A DNA stretch of 39,504 nucleotides, from the IMG/VR virus record IMGVR_UViG_3300021197_000260, positions 1-39,504 of that record. One strand, 5' to 3'. The DNA comes from a virus. The translations under genes and the position numbers were made by a program. Under the pieces are notes generated by a model that was given only the letters and a program-made list of their open reading frames with translations, had not been told where the DNA came from and searched no databases. Shown one piece after another: positions 11,792 through 19,870 of this stretch (positions within the stretch are counted from its first letter, which is position 1; each line of letters begins with the position of its first letter).

Positions 11792-14700
11792 AGAACAAAA
11801 AAGTTTTCTAGATATGCTTACCTCTCCCCTGACAGGTGACTATCGAAAGAAAAAACCTATTAGTGTTAAAGCTGCAGATGTAGCAGTAGACATGACCCCT
11901 GTTGGATCTGCTGTTGATATAGCTGAAGAATTAGGTGAAGAAGATCCTAGTATAGCTAAGATAGGACTTATTGCAGCAGGTGATGTGCTTGGTGCGGCTA
12001 TACCTGTAATGGGTCCAGTTGCTAAAACCTTAATAAAAGGTGGTGTTAAAAAACTAGATGAAGTTGTTGATGTAAAAGATCTTACAAAAAATGCAGACAC
12101 AAATGCACTAGAAGAAATAGGATTAACTGATGAACAGTTAGAAGCATGGAAAGCAGATAACTACGCTAAAGATAAATATAGAATACCACGTGATCCTCAG
12201 TTAAAGGAAGCTGCAGAAAAACTACGTGATGGTAAACTTACTCAAGAAGAATATATAATATTATCTAATCAAGTACAACCTATTATACCCATAGAAAAAA
12301 TGCCTAAGTTTCCAACTAAAGAGGAAGTTATACAGGCATTACACGCAACAGATAAACGCAAAGTAGAAAAAGGTATTGTAGGAATAAACAAAACTATACC
12401 TGATGGCACTAAAATATCTGCAAGATTAGATATACCTGCATACAACGATACAGATACATGGATTGTTTCTTTACACGATGGTACAACAAAGAATGGAAAT
12501 ACTGTAGGGTATGCTCAAACAGCAGTTTTAGATGATGTTAAGTTTACTTCAAATCCTTTAGCAGCTACTTCTATTGCTGCAGGAACACCAAAGACAACTA
12601 TAGGTAGAATGAATGGTAGCTATGTAAATGCAGAACCAGATGAAGTATATGAATACACAAAAGAAATACTAGAAGGTAAAGCGGAAGATTGGACACAGGT
12701 AGGTATGAACCCTACTAGAGCATCTTACTTTTATGACAAATCAGATGGTATGCCTGTAGTATCTGCTGAACAAGTATTGCAAGTAGGTCCACTTGTAATG
12801 GCTTACAAGATTAAGAAAACAACTCCTGATGATGAGATGTTTCAATTCACAAATAAAAGAACAGGCGTAACAGGCAACTTTAATGAGGGCGGCATGGCAC
12901 TAGAAGAACAAATGATGATGAACTTTGGAGATGTACCTGATAATACAGTAGGAGTAGATCCTGTGTCGGGCAATGAAATACCTTTGGGTTCTACAGCAGA
13001 AAACGTAAGAGATGATATACCAGCGCAACTAAGCGAAGGTGAAATGGTTATACCTGCTGATGTAGTTAGGTTCTTTGGTGTAAAGTTTTTTGAAGACATA
13101 CGCCAAGCTGCTAAGATAGGCTACTCTAAGATGGCAGAAGATGGACGCATAGGTGGAGAACCTATGGACATGGAAGATGAGACTGGTCTAGGTTTAGAGA
13201 TGGCTGACTTAGAAGTAATGGATGATGGCGCTCCTGTTGAAATGAATAGAGGCGGTACTTCTATGGCTGACTACAGCGGCGCTGCGTTTAAGGCTGCTCA
13301 ATCAGCAGCATCTAAGAGAAATCCAGGTCGTACTGGTAGAAAAACACATGAACAGATAATGGCTCAGTTTAGAAATGATGATAATAACTCAAGCTCATCT
13401 AGTTCTAAACCTACTTCATCAAAAGCTAAATCTTCTGATTATTATTCTCCTGAAAATATCTCTAAAAGAGTTAAGGCTAGAGAGAACCAACCAAAGACAA
13501 AAGCAGAAGCATTTTACAGGGCGCTTCAGGGTTACTTATTTGACAACGAGGATAATACACCTGACAATCGTAGAGTTACTCTAACAGAAAAACCCCCAAC
13601 GTCTGACGATGAAAGACAGTTTGGAACCATAGATGAACAAATAAACTTTGGAGGAGACTTTTCAGGTAACAAGAAAACTAAAGAAGAACGTCCTAAAGCA
13701 GAGCGCCCTGTAGTAGATAAGAGTAAATACACAGTTACAGATTTACGAGAAGGTCAAGATCCTTTTCTTACTAAACTAGCTAAAAACTCAGGGTTAGACG
13801 AGATATTTGAAAAACTAGGTTTTAAGTTTGATGAAGGTGGTGATGTAGTAGATCCAGACGTAGTACAAGAAGGTACAACTGGAGGCTTTGGGGAAGAGAT
13901 AGGCTTGGGTGACACAGGTGTTATGGAAGCTCGTGAATATCAAAACGATGCAGGTCATGTAATAATTATTATGTTCTTAGACGGTGTACCTCTACAAGAA
14001 ATACCTGATGGTTATTACCCTGTAGGTAGTGAGCCTATTGCTGTAGATCCCGGTGAAGAGGCAGGTACTAGCAGTGGAGGCGGTGGAAGTAGTAATGATG
14101 ATGACGGTCCATCTGCACCAGCACCTACACCTGTTAACTTTAAAGAGTTAACTATGGAAGAACTAACTCAAATGGTAGACGATCAGAAAGGCATGAAAAA
14201 TAATGTAATAGCTGGTGGTATTTCTTATCTAAGTCCTGTTGTAGGCGGTGCAATAAAAGTTGCTATGTGGAACACAACAAGGCAAACTAAAAACGAGATA
14301 AAGCGTAGAATTGAACTAGATACAACTTCAAATGTTGACAGGATGCGTTATGAAAACTTACTTGATATTACTAACAGACAAGAACCTGGTTTAGTTAAAG
14401 TTTTATTAGGCAAGATAACAGGAGATTACACTGGTCCTGAGTTAAAGTCTCCTAAAGCAGTAGAAGGTGATGTATCTGATCCAACAATGGCCCCTGATCA
14501 AGGTATAGCAAAAGCTTACACACCTGAGATAAAAGCTCCAGAGACTACAGAAATAGCAACAGCTTTTACACCAGAAAGAATGGAAGCTATTCAAAAAATA
14601 ATGGCTGATACTGACCTGAGCAAGATTGGCAAAACACTAGATAAAACGGGACCTACAAATGTCAAAATCAGTGATGACGATAAGGGGCCAACATTTGTAT

Positions 14701-14972
14701 CAACTCCTGCTACTACACAAGTTGCACTTGACAATCAAAGTGCAGCAGATGCTGCTATGGGTAGACCAACAAGTAGTGACGATGATGATAATAATGACTC
14801 ACCTATTTATACACCTCCTTCATATACAAAACCATCTGAAGATCCATATGCTGAACCAGGAAGACCTACCTCTGGTGGTGGCGGTAGACGCACCTATGGC
14901 GGTGGCGGTAAAAACAAAGGAGCCTTGATGAGTAAAGCTAAAAAGAAGAAAGTTACTAAGAATAAAAAATAA
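11784..14972 (+). CDS. Large virion-associated protein with polyvalent-like domain (1062 aa)
   Basis: GTG start at 11784 overlaps the previous stop. Order of parts: an N-terminal helical region with a hydrophobic stretch (about 58-90); a globular domain (about 175-345) ending in MNPTRASYFYDK and VLQVGPLVMAY, a motif I associate with phage polyvalent proteins; a conserved block DDIPAQLSEGEMVIPADVVRFFGVKFFED (about 410-438) known from many marine phage virion proteins; a Ser/Lys-rich linker; a Gly-rich segment; and a basic Gly/Lys C-terminus (GGGGRRTYGGGG, KKKKVTKNKK). It lies between portal and scaffold, so it is probably packaged or head-associated. A catalytic role for the N-terminal domain is possible but not shown. 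Confidence 0.7.
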   Translation: MDEEQKSFLDMLTSPLTGDYRKKKPISVKAADVAVDMTPVGSAVDIAEELGEEDPSIAKIGLIAAGDVLGAAIPVMGPVAKTLIKGGVKKLDEVVDVKDLTKNADTNALEEIGLTDEQLEAWKADNYAKDKYRIPRDPQLKEAAEKLRDGKLTQEEYIILSNQVQPIIPIEKMPKFPTKEEVIQALHATDKRKVEKGIVGINKTIPDGTKISARLDIPAYNDTDTWIVSLHDGTTKNGNTVGYAQTAVLDDVKFTSNPLAATSIAAGTPKTTIGRMNGSYVNAEPDEVYEYTKEILEGKAEDWTQVGMNPTRASYFYDKSDGMPVVSAEQVLQVGPLVMAYKIKKTTPDDEMFQFTNKRTGVTGNFNEGGMALEEQMMMNFGDVPDNTVGVDPVSGNEIPLGSTAENVRDDIPAQLSEGEMVIPADVVRFFGVKFFEDIRQAAKIGYSKMAEDGRIGGEPMDMEDETGLGLEMADLEVMDDGAPVEMNRGGTSMADYSGAAFKAAQSAASKRNPGRTGRKTHEQIMAQFRNDDNNSSSSSSKPTSSKAKSSDYYSPENISKRVKARENQPKTKAEAFYRALQGYLFDNEDNTPDNRRVTLTEKPPTSDDERQFGTIDEQINFGGDFSGNKKTKEERPKAERPVVDKSKYTVTDLREGQDPFLTKLAKNSGLDEIFEKLGFKFDEGGDVVDPDVVQEGTTGGFGEEIGLGDTGVMEAREYQNDAGHVIIIMFLDGVPLQEIPDGYYPVGSEPIAVDPGEEAGTSSGGGGSSNDDDGPSAPAPTPVNFKELTMEELTQMVDDQKGMKNNVIAGGISYLSPVVGGAIKVAMWNTTRQTKNEIKRRIELDTTSNVDRMRYENLLDITNRQEPGLVKVLLGKITGDYTGPELKSPKAVEGDVSDPTMAPDQGIAKAYTPEIKAPETTEIATAFTPERMEAIQKIMADTDLSKIGKTLDKTGPTNVKISDDDKGPTFVSTPATTQVALDNQSAADAAMGRPTSSDDDDNNDSPIYTPPSYTKPSEDPYAEPGRPTSGGGGRRTYGGGGKNKGALMSKAKKKKVTKNKK

Positions 14973-14987
14973 ATCCAAATAACTATA

Positions 14988-15013
14988 AGGCCACTCGGCT
15001 TCGGCTGACCCCA
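14988..15013 (+). other. UUCG-type hairpin before the scaffold gene
   Basis: TCGGC-TTCG-GCTGA in the 58-base gap forms a short stem capped by a stable UUCG tetraloop. No U-tract follows, so it more likely stabilises or separates mRNA segments than terminates transcription. AAGGAG follows, nine bases before the scaffold ATG. Confidence 0.4.
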
Positions 15014-15030
15014 ACATAAGGAGAAAACAA

Positions 15031-16002
15031 ATGGCTACAAGCGAAACAGCGAAACCAAACCCAATGGTAAAACCTGATATACCAAGAGTATTAATGGGTA
15101 GAGGTGGATACATATCCACTGAAGAGCGTATCAAGAAAGATGAAGAAGAGCTTTTAGCTTTAAAGAAAGAAGCACTAGGTATAACAGATGAAGAAAGTAC
15201 TGAAGATAAACCCAGTAGCGAAGAGCCTAAAGCTGAACCAGTACAGGCAGAAAGTGATACCAAACAAAAAGAAAAACCAGAAGCCAAAGCACAAGAAGAT
15301 GATGACTTAGGTGCTGAAGAAAAGAACTTCAAGAAACGCTATGGTGATTTACGTAGACACTCACAGAAAAAAGAAGAAGAGTTTAATGCAAGACTAGAAG
15401 CATTACAAGGACAGCTAGATAAAGCAGCAAAGCAAGAACTTGTACTACCTAAGTCTGAAGAAGAGCTTGAAGCTTGGTCTAAGCAGTATCCTGATGTAGC
15501 AGGTATTGTTGAGGCTATCGCTGACAAAAAGTCTAAGGCTACCGCTAAAGATCTTGAAGCACGTATGGCTGAGTTTGAAGAGTTACGTATTACAGCTAAA
15601 CGTGAAAAAGCTGAAGCTGAACTAGCTTCTATGCATCCTGACTTTGATGAGATACGTTCAGATGACTCTTTTCATAACTGGGCAGAAGAACAACCTAAGT
15701 GGGTGCAAGATGCTTTGTATGAAAACGTAGATGATGCAAAGTCTGTATCACGTGTAATTGATCTTTATAAAACAGATAAAGGCATAACTACCAAAGTTAA
15801 AAAGAATAACTCTTCAGATAAAGCAGCAGCAGCTTCTGTAAAGACAAAAGGAAGTAGTGTTCCTGACACAGATGATACATCTAAGTATATACGTGAATCA
15901 GAAGTAGCTGCAATGTCAATTAAAGAATACGAAAAGCGACAGGAAGAAATCCTAGATGCTCAACGTAATAGAAGATTTATTTATGATATGTCAAGAAAGT
16001 AG
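15031..16002 (+). CDS. Capsid scaffolding protein (323 aa)
   Basis: Highly charged, Glu/Lys/Ala-rich and helical, with an acidic, disordered stretch (about 50-95), a long coiled coil (about 100-145 and 175-205) and a C-terminal basic helix-turn-helix-like tail (EKRQEEILDAQRNRRFIYDMSRK in pieces). This composition and its position right before the major capsid gene are typical of internal scaffolds that guide procapsid assembly and then exit or are degraded. The start ATG 15031 has AAGGAG upstream. Confidence 0.8.
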   Translation: MATSETAKPNPMVKPDIPRVLMGRGGYISTEERIKKDEEELLALKKEALGITDEESTEDKPSSEEPKAEPVQAESDTKQKEKPEAKAQEDDDLGAEEKNFKKRYGDLRRHSQKKEEEFNARLEALQGQLDKAAKQELVLPKSEEELEAWSKQYPDVAGIVEAIADKKSKATAKDLEARMAEFEELRITAKREKAEAELASMHPDFDEIRSDDSFHNWAEEQPKWVQDALYENVDDAKSVSRVIDLYKTDKGITTKVKKNNSSDKAAAASVKTKGSSVPDTDDTSKYIRESEVAAMSIKEYEKRQEEILDAQRNRRFIYDMSRK

Positions 16003-16030
16003 TTGACAAACAAACTATTGTAGATAAAAC
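16003..16030 (+). promoter_or_regulatory. Possible promoter for the capsid gene
   Basis: TTGACA (16003-16008) directly after the scaffold stop, a 16-bp spacer, then TAAAAC (16025-16030, 4/6 match). It lies in a 226-base leader before the capsid gene and could boost capsid expression above that of the scaffold. Confidence 0.45.
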
Positions 16031-16034
16031 TATA

Positions 16035-16064
16035 GCATATACACAACAACTAAAGTGTGTATGC
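16035..16064 (+). other. Hairpin in the capsid leader
   Basis: GCATATACACA (16035-16045) pairs with TGTGTATGC (16056-16064) with one bulged T and a 10-base loop. A second dyad, CCACC (16150-16154) with GGTGG (16177-16181), lies nearer the capsid start. There is no U-run; the likely role is mRNA stability or processing. The rest of the 16065-16228 gap shows only the capsid ribosome binding site AAGGAG. Confidence 0.45.
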
Positions 16065-16228
16065 TTAATCAAGCACTAGCCACACAAAAGAACTACCTCA
16101 AAGTATAGGCCCAGCGCAGAGAGAAAGCGCATTCTCAAAGCATAGCTGACCACCCTAATACAAAGAGCCTCTTCATGGTGGATATGTAGTGTACTAAACC
16201 CACGCCATATCTATAAGGAGATTTAACT

Positions 16229-17296
16229 ATGGCTATTACATCAGCAAGTGGAGGCTTTGACGCTAACTTTAGCCCAATCATGTTCTCCAAACAGGCGCAG
16301 ATCGCATTGCGAAAGTCGTCTGTTATCAGCGCAGTTACCAACAACTCATACTTTGGTGACATCGCAAATCAAGGGGATGTTGTACGCATCCAAAAAGAAC
16401 CAGACGTAACTGTAAACGCTCTACAGCGTCATACAGGTATAACTGTTGAGAAACTAGATGACACTGACTTCTCGTTAACTATTGACAAAGCTAACTACTT
16501 TGCTTTTAAAATGGATGACATCGAAGAGCAGTTCTCACACGTTGATTTCGTAAGCCTAGCTGCAGACAGAGCAGCATATAAAATGGCTGACTCTATTGAC
16601 GCTGACGTACTATCTTACATGTCAGGTTACACAGCAGCAGGTGCTTTAATAACTGCATCTTCAGGTGATGCACAGCACCCAACATCAAGTGCAATCAACG
16701 GTGAATCTTTAAAGACTAACCAGTTGGACGCTACTGATATGGGTGCATTAGGTTCAGCAGACGCTGCATCTACAGCATATGCTACTGGTGACTCTATTCC
16801 ATTAGCAACACGTTTGCCTGGCGCAACTTCAATCTCAGCAATTACTGTATCACCATTAACAGTCATCGCACGTATGGCACGTCAAATGGATACAGCAAAT
16901 GTTGATTCACGTGGACGCTACATTATTGTTGATCCAGTATTCATGGAACTGCTAAAAGATGAAGATTCACGTCTTCTCAATGCAGACTTCGGTGGAGCAG
17001 GTCTACAAAATGGATTAGTTGCAGGAAACATACACGGTTTCAAAATGTACGTTTCAAACAACCTACCTGCTAAAGGTAACGGTCCAACACATGCTGGCGC
17101 ACTAGCACAAGATGCACACTACGGTGTGATCTTAGGTGGTCAGGAAGAAGCTGTAGCTACTGCAGAGCAAATGAATAAAGTTGAGAACTATAGAGATCCC
17201 GACTCATTTGCAGACATTGTACGTGGTATGCACCTATATGGACGTAAGATTCTACGCCCTGAAGGTTTGGTGTCAGCTATCTACAACGTTGCTTAA
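16229..17296 (+). CDS. Major capsid protein (355 aa)
   Basis: Follows the scaffold and has the size and composition of an HK97-fold coat protein: an N-terminal helical arm (FSPIMFSKQAQIALRKSSV), E-loop-like strands (VVRIQKEPDVTV), a long spine-helix region (LAADRAAYKMADSIDADVLSYM), a central Gly/Ala/Ser-rich insertion (about 135-195), and a C-terminal P-domain/A-domain segment (RGRYIIVDPVFMELL, then FADIVRGMHLYGRKILRPEGLVSA). Start ATG 16229 with AAGGAG upstream. It is preceded by its own leader and followed by a hairpin, consistent with high expression. Confidence 0.85.
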   Translation: MAITSASGGFDANFSPIMFSKQAQIALRKSSVISAVTNNSYFGDIANQGDVVRIQKEPDVTVNALQRHTGITVEKLDDTDFSLTIDKANYFAFKMDDIEEQFSHVDFVSLAADRAAYKMADSIDADVLSYMSGYTAAGALITASSGDAQHPTSSAINGESLKTNQLDATDMGALGSADAASTAYATGDSIPLATRLPGATSISAITVSPLTVIARMARQMDTANVDSRGRYIIVDPVFMELLKDEDSRLLNADFGGAGLQNGLVAGNIHGFKMYVSNNLPAKGNGPTHAGALAQDAHYGVILGGQEEAVATAEQMNKVENYRDPDSFADIVRGMHLYGRKILRPEGLVSAIYNVA

Positions 17297-17309
17297 TCAA
17301 GTTAAACTT

Positions 17310-17334
17310 AGAGGCTGGCTTAATGCTGGCCTCT
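17310..17334 (+). terminator. Hairpin after the capsid gene, partial terminator
   Basis: AGAGGC (17310-17315) pairs with GCCTCT (17329-17334), with a small inner GC/GC pairing around TTAAT. The following T-run is short (TTCGTACATTT), so readthrough is expected. It would make the capsid mRNA the more abundant species. Confidence 0.45.
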
Positions 17335-17364
17335 TCGTACATTTAAATCTTTGAGGATATTGAC

Positions 17365-17802
17365 ATGGCTATAACAACGGCAATGTGTACAAGTTTTAAG
17401 TCTGAGCTTCTTGGTGGTACTCACGATCTGGACACTCACACGATAAAACTTGCATTAATTAAAGCATCTATGTCTGGTACATATGGTGCAGCAACAACAA
17501 ACTATTCAGATGTCACAGGTAACTCTGATGAAGCAAGTGGCACAAACTACACTGCAGGTGGACAAAACTTAGATAGTGCTGCTATTACAGTAGACGGTAC
17601 AACCGCAATAGTAGACTTTGCAGATGAAGTATTTGCTAACGTAACAACTTCAGCAACAGGTTGTATTTTGTATAACTCTTCAGCTTCTAACAAAGCTATT
17701 TGTGTGATTGACTTTGGTGGTACAGTTAGTGCTACAGCAGGTGATTTAACTATTGAGTTTCCAGCAGCAGGTGCAAGTACTGCAGTAATACGTATCGCCT
17801 AA
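17365..17802 (+). CDS. Capsid-associated/decoration-like structural protein (145 aa)
   Basis: Ala/Thr/Gly-rich, all-beta composition (TIKLALIKASMSGTYG, GGQNLDSAAITVDGT, LTIEFPAAGASTAVIRIA), with ATG 17365 after GAGGAT. Genes directly after the capsid gene with this length and composition often encode decoration or head-completion proteins in marine phages. No specific family motif confirmed. Confidence 0.65.
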   Translation: MAITTAMCTSFKSELLGGTHDLDTHTIKLALIKASMSGTYGAATTNYSDVTGNSDEASGTNYTAGGQNLDSAAITVDGTTAIVDFADEVFANVTTSATGCILYNSSASNKAICVIDFGGTVSATAGDLTIEFPAAGASTAVIRIA

Positions 17803-17812
17803 GAGGTAACCT

Positions 17813-18544
17813 ATGGCTATTGTAGCAGGTTCAGCACTATATGGAACAGGTGTATACGGAGGTTCTTCATTTGGACTTCAAGATGTTTCATTTACTCTAA
17901 CAGGAGTAGCTGGAACAAGTGCATTAGGAACAGTAGAGCCTAAGACAAGTGAAGCTCTACTAAGTGTTTCTGCAAGTGGCGCTGTTGCCTCAGTACAGGT
18001 TAATCTAGCACCAAATATTACTGGTGTTGTTGGTACATTTACACTAGACGTTTCAGCACTGACGGTAAAAAGTGTAAATCGTATTCCTGTAACACAGAGC
18101 GCACTAACAGGTTCTATAGAAGCAGTATCTGCTGGTGGCTTTGAGATTGATATATCTGAAAGACTAGGCAGTGTATCTGCTACTGGTGCAATAGGAACAA
18201 TAGAAGCACAAGTAGATGAGAACTTACTGAGTGTTTCAGCCACAAGCGCATTAGGTACTATTGTACCACACGCAGACTCATCTTTAACACTAACAGGTGT
18301 ATCTGCTACTGGCGAAGTAAATGAGCTAGAAGAGAATCCTACAGAAGCACTTAGTAGCGTTTTTGCTACATGTACTATAAACCCTGCAGGAGTATCACTC
18401 AGCACAAGTGCAGGTTTGACTTCAGTTGCCATGACAGGTATAGCAAGTGAACCAAGCATAACAGCAGTACAGTTCGACTACACAGCAGTTGCACATCTTT
18501 ATAGTCGTAGAAGAGCAGCAATCATACCACCCAGAGCAGCATAA
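17813..18544 (+). CDS. Repeat-containing beta structural protein (243 aa)
   Basis: Begins at ATG 17813 with AGAGGT upstream. The N-terminus (MAIVAGSALYGTGVYGG) is followed by about six degenerate 20-30-residue repeats of the type L.SVSATGALGTIEP, e.g. SVSASGAVASVQ, SVSATGAIGTIE, SVSATSALGTIV and GVSATGEVN. The C-terminus is an Arg-rich tail (YSRRRAAIIPPRAA). It is likely a virion surface or head-tail component. The same repeat is found in the next gene, suggesting they share an origin or split from one gene. Coupled to it by TAATG. Confidence 0.6.
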   Translation: MAIVAGSALYGTGVYGGSSFGLQDVSFTLTGVAGTSALGTVEPKTSEALLSVSASGAVASVQVNLAPNITGVVGTFTLDVSALTVKSVNRIPVTQSALTGSIEAVSAGGFEIDISERLGSVSATGAIGTIEAQVDENLLSVSATSALGTIVPHADSSLTLTGVSATGEVNELEENPTEALSSVFATCTINPAGVSLSTSAGLTSVAMTGIASEPSITAVQFDYTAVAHLYSRRRAAIIPPRAA

Positions 18545-18786
18545 TGCCTACTAAAGTAATAACTGGTGTAACATCCACAGGTTCTATTGGTACACTATCT
18601 GCCAATGCAGGTGAAAGTTTATTAAGTGTTTTTGCTACAACTGGTTTAACTGCAGTAGCAGTAAGTATAATAAACGGTCCTGTATCTGGTGCAAGAAAAG
18701 CACTAGTACCAGCAGAACTTAGAATGGTATATATGAACCGTAAACCTACATCAAGAGATCGTGTTGTTTACGCAAATGAGGATTAA
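18544..18786 (+). CDS. Short repeat-containing structural protein (80 aa)
   Basis: TAATG coupling with the previous gene. Residues 5-45 carry two copies of the same TGSIGTLSANAGESLLSVFAT-type repeat found in the preceding protein; the C-terminal half is basic (RKALVPAELRMVYMNRKPTSRDR). It may be a minor form or partner of the preceding virion protein. Confidence 0.6.
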   Translation: MPTKVITGVTSTGSIGTLSANAGESLLSVFATTGLTAVAVSIINGPVSGARKALVPAELRMVYMNRKPTSRDRVVYANED

Positions 18787-18789
18787 TAA

Positions 18790-19137
18790 ATGAGTTTTCG
18801 TTGGCCTAGTAAAGACCCAGATGAAACATTAGATTATAGTGTAGATTGGTCAAGGTTTCTTGATACTGCAACAATAAACAGCGTTAAGTGGTTTGTTAAA
18901 TCTACTTTATTTAATACAAAAACAGAAATAGCAGCAGGTCAAACTTTAACAGCAGCTTCTAGCAATGCTACTACTGATGACCTACAAAATGTTGCTCAGA
19001 CAAATACTAATACTGTTGCAACTATAAATGTAGGTGGCGGTCAAAATAATGTAGAGTATACTTTCTTTTGTCAGATGACAGACACTACAGGAAGCACTGC
19101 TGAAAGAAGTATTAGATTACGATTGAAGGAACGTTAA
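18790..19137 (+). CDS. Fibre-tail adaptor-like protein (115 aa)
   Basis: Opening FRWPSKDPDETLDYSVDWSRFL matches the WP.KDPDE.LDY..DWS start of small phage proteins annotated as fibre-tail adaptors, followed by an immunoglobulin-like beta sandwich (NNVEYTFFCQMTDTTGSTAERSIRLRL in pieces). It sits between decoration-like proteins and the adaptor/nozzle pair, consistent with a neck or tail attachment role. The family call is from memory. Confidence 0.6.
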   Translation: MSFRWPSKDPDETLDYSVDWSRFLDTATINSVKWFVKSTLFNTKTEIAAGQTLTAASSNATTDDLQNVAQTNTNTVATINVGGGQNNVEYTFFCQMTDTTGSTAERSIRLRLKER

Positions 19138-19138
19138 T

Positions 19139-19867
19139 ATGGCTTATGATTTTATTGGTCTGGTAAATGACGTAAATCGTAGACTTAATGAAGTAGAGCT
19201 TGTAGGCGGTACAGGAACTAGTGCAAACTTCCTTACTGCAAAAGGTGAGTACTCTATGATTAAAGATGCTGTAAACGCATCTGTACGATACATAAATCAG
19301 CATGAGTTTGAGTGGCCTTTCAATCATATTGAAGAGACAGAAACATTAACAGCAGGTATTATTAGATATGCTTATCCTGCAGATGCAAAGACTATAAACT
19401 TTAACACATTTAGAATAAAACAAAACGACACACTTGGTAATTCAACAGTAAAACTAAAAGAACTTACATACGAAGATTATTTAGACAATTATATTAATGT
19501 AGAGTATGCTACGTCTACAAGTGTAAGAGGTTTGCCTAGTCGAGTATTCAGAGCGCCAAGTCAAGAGTTTGGTTTAGTTAATCCACCAGATCAAAACTAT
19601 GAAGTAGTTTATGAGTACTATAGATTACCTGTTGACCTAATCAATGATACGGATGTACCTAGTGTACCAGAACAGTTTAGATATGTAATTGTGAATGGCG
19701 CTATGTATTTTGCTTATATGTTCAGAGGTGAATCTCAAGAGTCTAACATGATGCAGAGTAGATTTGAGCAAGAGATAAAACAAATGAGAAGTTTGTACAT
19801 AAATCGTTATGACTACATAAGATCCACTGTTAGAAACATTAATACAACTTCTGTGAGAGCGCTTTAA
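19139..19867 (+). CDS. Head-to-tail adaptor (P22 gp4 / T7 gp11 type), 242 aa
   Basis: ATG 19139, two bases after the previous stop. Helical N-terminus (FIGLVNDVNRRLNEVEL), then KDAVNASVRYINQHEFEWPFN, TAGIIRYAYPADAKTIN and a VPEQFRYVIVNGAMYFAYMFRGES block: the pattern of podovirus tail-tube A or adaptor proteins that bind under the portal ring. Placement directly before the nozzle gene supports this. The residue-level family assignment was not verified. Confidence 0.7.
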   Translation: MAYDFIGLVNDVNRRLNEVELVGGTGTSANFLTAKGEYSMIKDAVNASVRYINQHEFEWPFNHIEETETLTAGIIRYAYPADAKTINFNTFRIKQNDTLGNSTVKLKELTYEDYLDNYINVEYATSTSVRGLPSRVFRAPSQEFGLVNPPDQNYEVVYEYYRLPVDLINDTDVPSVPEQFRYVIVNGAMYFAYMFRGESQESNMMQSRFEQEIKQMRSLYINRYDYIRSTVRNINTTSVRAL

Positions 19868-19870
19868 TAT

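Noticed and set aside
16065-16228. tRNA-like or small-RNA gene in the capsid leader
   Set aside because: No T-arm GTTC.A..C motif and no acceptor-stem pairing; only short dyads are present.
17878-18459. 193-aa minus-strand open frame
   Set aside because: It is antisense to the repeat-containing virion gene; Ala/Thr/Ser-rich coding DNA commonly leaves such antisense frames open. The same applies to 33471-33974, 34729-35250 and 14820-15332.
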